Assembly: GCF_019219075.1 (NCBI RefSeq)
Contig: NZ_JAHUWJ010000006.1
Coordinates: 186,001-250,000, forward strand
Direction: 5' to 3'
Length of the DNA: 64,000 nt
Source of the DNA: Chitinophaga sp. sic0106
Lineage (GTDB): Bacteria; Bacteroidota; Bacteroidia; Chitinophagales; Chitinophagaceae
In this document: one piece after another, positions 62,195-64,000 of the stretch
Numbering within the stretch: position 1 is the stretch's first letter
How the letters are laid out: the number at the start of each line of letters is the position of its first letter
The notes under the pieces: generated by a model
What the model was told of the DNA's origin: nothing
Seen by the model: the letters and a program-made list of their open reading frames with translations, nothing else
The model's database searches: none
Program-made: the position numbers and the translations under genes

Positions 62195-63079
62195 ATGAAT
62201 CTGCTTTTTGGAACAAGTCTACGTTGCGTATGCCTGGCCACGTTTTTACTCATCGCTGAGGACGCTATTTCACAACATCGCGGCGGCGGAAGGGGTGGAG
62301 GCCATGCGCCGGCCCAACGGCGACAAGCTGCGCCTGCCCGTCAGCCTGCACGCCAGAATAATCCGCAGCGCCGTCAACCTGCTCAGCAACATAACGCCCC
62401 CAACCGTAATATCAACAACGACAGGAATCGCGCCGTTAACAGCGGAAATCGCACCATCAACAATCAGCACAATCTGAGTAATAATAACATTCACAATCGT
62501 AATGTACATGTTGACAACCGCCACGTAAATAATGTGAATGTGAACCGCAACAACGTAAATGTACACCGCAACGTAAATGTGGTGGTGCCTCCGCGCAGGG
62601 TATACCCCGGCCGTTATCATTACTATTACCATCCGTACCGCCCATATGTAGGCTGGGGACCAGCGTGGCATCCGGTAGGTTTCTTCCTTGCTACCCTGAC
62701 AGCCACGGCTATCGTAGTATCGGTTAATAACGCCAAGTATCACTATGACCAGGGTGTATATTATACACAGTCCTCTGCCGGCTATACCGCAGTACCAGCA
62801 CCGGTGGGAGCAGTAGTAACCACCTTGCCCAGCGGCTATACTACCGTGAATGTTTCGGGATCACCTTACTACTATTATGGCGGGGCCTTTTATACAAGAG
62901 GAGGGTCTTCCTATACAGTAGTAAATCCACCGGTAGGAGCTATTATCACCAATGTGCCTTCAGGTGCACAGGAAGTGGAATATAGTGGTCAGAAATATGT
63001 AGTGTATAACGGCACCTACTATCAGCCCATCAACAACAATGGGCAGCAGTCATATGAAGTAGTTAATTGGGATGAATAA
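62195..63079 (+). CDS. DUF6515 family exported protein with Asn/Arg/His-rich repeat region
   Basis: A 294-residue protein starting at 62195 with a signal peptide (MNLLFGTSLRCVCLATFLLI...). Residues ~28-135 are of low complexity: first Arg/Gln/Pro/Ala, then Asn/Arg/His/Val repeats such as NVNVNRNNVNVHRNVNVVV. A Tyr-rich patch (YHYYYHPYRPYVGWG) and one hydrophobic segment (~160-180) follow, then two copies of a PVGAxxTxxPSG...YYxxG module. The C-terminal repeats match the DUF6515 family of exported proteins with unknown function. Confidence 0.82.
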   Translation: MNLLFGTSLRCVCLATFLLIAEDAISQHRGGGRGGGHAPAQRRQAAPARQPARQNNPQRRQPAQQHNAPNRNINNDRNRAVNSGNRTINNQHNLSNNNIHNRNVHVDNRHVNNVNVNRNNVNVHRNVNVVVPPRRVYPGRYHYYYHPYRPYVGWGPAWHPVGFFLATLTATAIVVSVNNAKYHYDQGVYYTQSSAGYTAVPAPVGAVVTTLPSGYTTVNVSGSPYYYYGGAFYTRGGSSYTVVNPPVGAIITNVPSGAQEVEYSGQKYVVYNGTYYQPINNNGQQSYEVVNWDE

Positions 63080-63271
63080 CAATTCCCGAATTTGAAAATC
63101 ATTTTCCCGATATGATACAGTGGGTTGAATGTCAAAGGATTAATATTGCAGCAGGAATTAAGTACAAGTAATTAACAAGTTGCCCTTATGAAGACCCTTT
63201 GAATTTCATCCGGTGTGCCCCATAAGCATGCATCTAATCCGTTCATCTTATTTTGCTGCCCCAATCCATTG

Positions 63272-63306
63272 AAGGTTCTGTTGCACCAGGCAACAGAACC
63301 TTTTTT
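63272..63306 (+). terminator. Rho-independent terminator, 13-bp perfect stem
   Basis: AAGGTTCTGTTGC-ACCAG-GCAACAGAACCTT followed by TTTT. It reads as a terminator in the plus direction, ~190 bases past the DUF6515 gene, and lies just beyond the 3' end of the convergent truncated gene. Confidence 0.75.
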
Positions 63307-63314
63307 AATGCAGC

Positions 63315-64000
63315 TTACTGCTTAAAGAAATCCTGCGCAGTGGTAGTTTTTTCAACCCAGGCACCGCTGTTTTGTTTCATCACAAATTCACTCAAGCCCA
63401 CTTCCTTTGCGCCAGGCGCCCAGTCATATGTGTACCCCAGGCGGGTCCATGGATAATGGAAATCCGTGGCGGATGTGAGTGTGTGGAAGTACGCATACAG
63501 GATGTAACCATTAAACCAGGTGAGGTAATCATTGCCGACTGTCGGAAGCAGCACTGCACCTGTTGTAGTGGAGGTAATGTCAGGATTGCCTGCAGGCCTG
63601 TAAAGCTGCGAAGGCTGCACCCACATCTGCGCAATATGGGTGTTGGTCCGTGCATTTACCGGGGGTAGTCCCAATAACTGGCAAAGCCGCTGGATAGTAT
63701 CCGTGCCGGCGCTCATACTGCCCAGCTTAGCTTTCAGCTGACCGGGTGCAAACAGCCATGCTACATCCCAGGTGGTAGTAATGCTATCTCCCTGCGGATA
63801 GCTGGCAGGGAAGCGCATAAACGTGGCCATCAGCACATATTGCTTTCCATTGATGGTTTTCCATTGCAGGCGTGTATTCGTAGGCGTTATAGACCACAGC
63901 GTGTCTATAATCTCCGAACTGTCGGCCGTCATGGCGTCTTTGATGGAATTTGCATACAGCGAATTCAAATCTGGTGCAGGCGTTACGGGGTCGTCATTTT
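63315..64000 (-). CDS. Hypothetical lipoprotein-like protein, 5' end beyond window
   Basis: The frame stays open to the right edge, where it encodes DDPVTPAPDLNSLYANSIKD, an Asp/Pro linker typical of the region just after a lipobox. So only the signal peptide and a few residues are likely missing. The ~225 visible residues are rich in Trp and Tyr (TTWDVAWLFAPGQLK, DFHYPWTRLGYTYDWAPGAK) and end ATTAQ-like at the stop at 63315. No family recognised; probably a secreted beta-rich domain. Confidence 0.7.
   Translation of the reverse strand, partial: NDDPVTPAPDLNSLYANSIKDAMTADSSEIIDTLWSITPTNTRLQWKTINGKQYVLMATFMRFPASYPQGDSITTTWDVAWLFAPGQLKAKLGSMSAGTDTIQRLCQLLGLPPVNARTNTHIAQMWVQPSQLYRPAGNPDITSTTTGAVLLPTVGNDYLTWFNGYILYAYFHTLTSATDFHYPWTRLGYTYDWAPGAKEVGLSEFVMKQNSGAWVEKTTTAQDFFKQ

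Noticed and set aside
63315..63968. Right-edge gene as a complete 217-residue protein
   Set aside because: The apparent start at 63968 is TTG and the frame remains open to the window edge with a lipoprotein-like linker, so the gene is cut.
1..64000. tRNA, rRNA, riboswitch, phage or integrative-element signatures
   Set aside because: I saw no tRNA-like cloverleaf with CCA-region context, no rRNA segment, no integrase, relaxase or phage structural gene.

Overview
The window looks like chromosomal DNA of a Bacteroidota bacterium, most likely a Chitinophaga-like member of the Chitinophagaceae. The evidence is three SusC/SusD pairs, two ECF-sigma/FecR modules, a TonB receptor/DUF4249 pair, several TlpA/DUF4369, FecR and DUF6515 proteins, and promoter-like TTTG / TAnnTTTG boxes instead of sigma-70 boxes. 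I see no rRNA, tRNA, CRISPR array, phage or transposase. Both window ends cut a gene.

Layout. 1-2.2 kb: two tandem thioredoxin-like TlpA/DUF4369 proteins. 2.6-5.9 kb: a TonB-dependent receptor with its DUF4249 lipoprotein. 6.2-8.4 kb: pectate lyase plus pectinesterase, a small pectin-degrading pair. 8.7-20.2 kb: a run of small redox/stress genes and one-component regulators (quinone-oxidoreductase-like ADH, HxlR, DsbA-like, DODA-type dioxygenase, LysE exporter, zinc ADH, RibD-C reductase, OhrR-like MarR with a perfect 30-bp operator, DUF1304, nitroreductase, NmrA, AraC, Crp/Fnr with a textbook FNR box at its stop codon, DinB). 20.2-32.8 kb: a minus-strand amino-sugar utilisation operon (SusC, SusD, tandem alpha/beta hydrolase, GH109 alpha-N-acetylgalactosaminidase-like protein, NagB, sugar MFS permease, NagA) with a divergent LacI regulator and two AACGTT operator candidates in the shared promoter region. 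33.0-40.4 kb: ECF sigma, FecR, SusC (STN type) and SusD with no linked enzyme.

40.5-46.5 kb: a class I lanthipeptide locus. Three short precursor genes, two of them under 60 codons, are read on the minus strand ahead of a LanC cyclase and a NarL-type response regulator. A full-length LanB dehydratase (1022 aa) is divergent. No dedicated transporter or leader peptidase is in the window. 46.6-48.4 kb: a small lipoprotein and a DUF389 membrane protein.

48.5-57.8 kb: a minus-strand sigma/FecR/SusC/SusD operon ending in an arylsulfotransferase and a TsdA-like dihaem cytochrome, which suggests an organosulfur or sulfated-compound role. 58-64 kb: an internally duplicated membrane protein, a PAS histidine kinase with a convergent CheY-like regulator, a GH130 glycosidase, a DUF6515 protein and a truncated lipoprotein gene.

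Two copies of a compound palindromic element (32823-32897 and 48454-48514) share architecture and loop sequence but differ by compensated base pairs in the stems. They look like a dispersed REP-like family. The most interesting items are the three-precursor lanthipeptide locus, this palindrome family, the FNR-box/Crp pairing, the OhrR box without an ohr gene, and the amino-sugar and sulfur operons.
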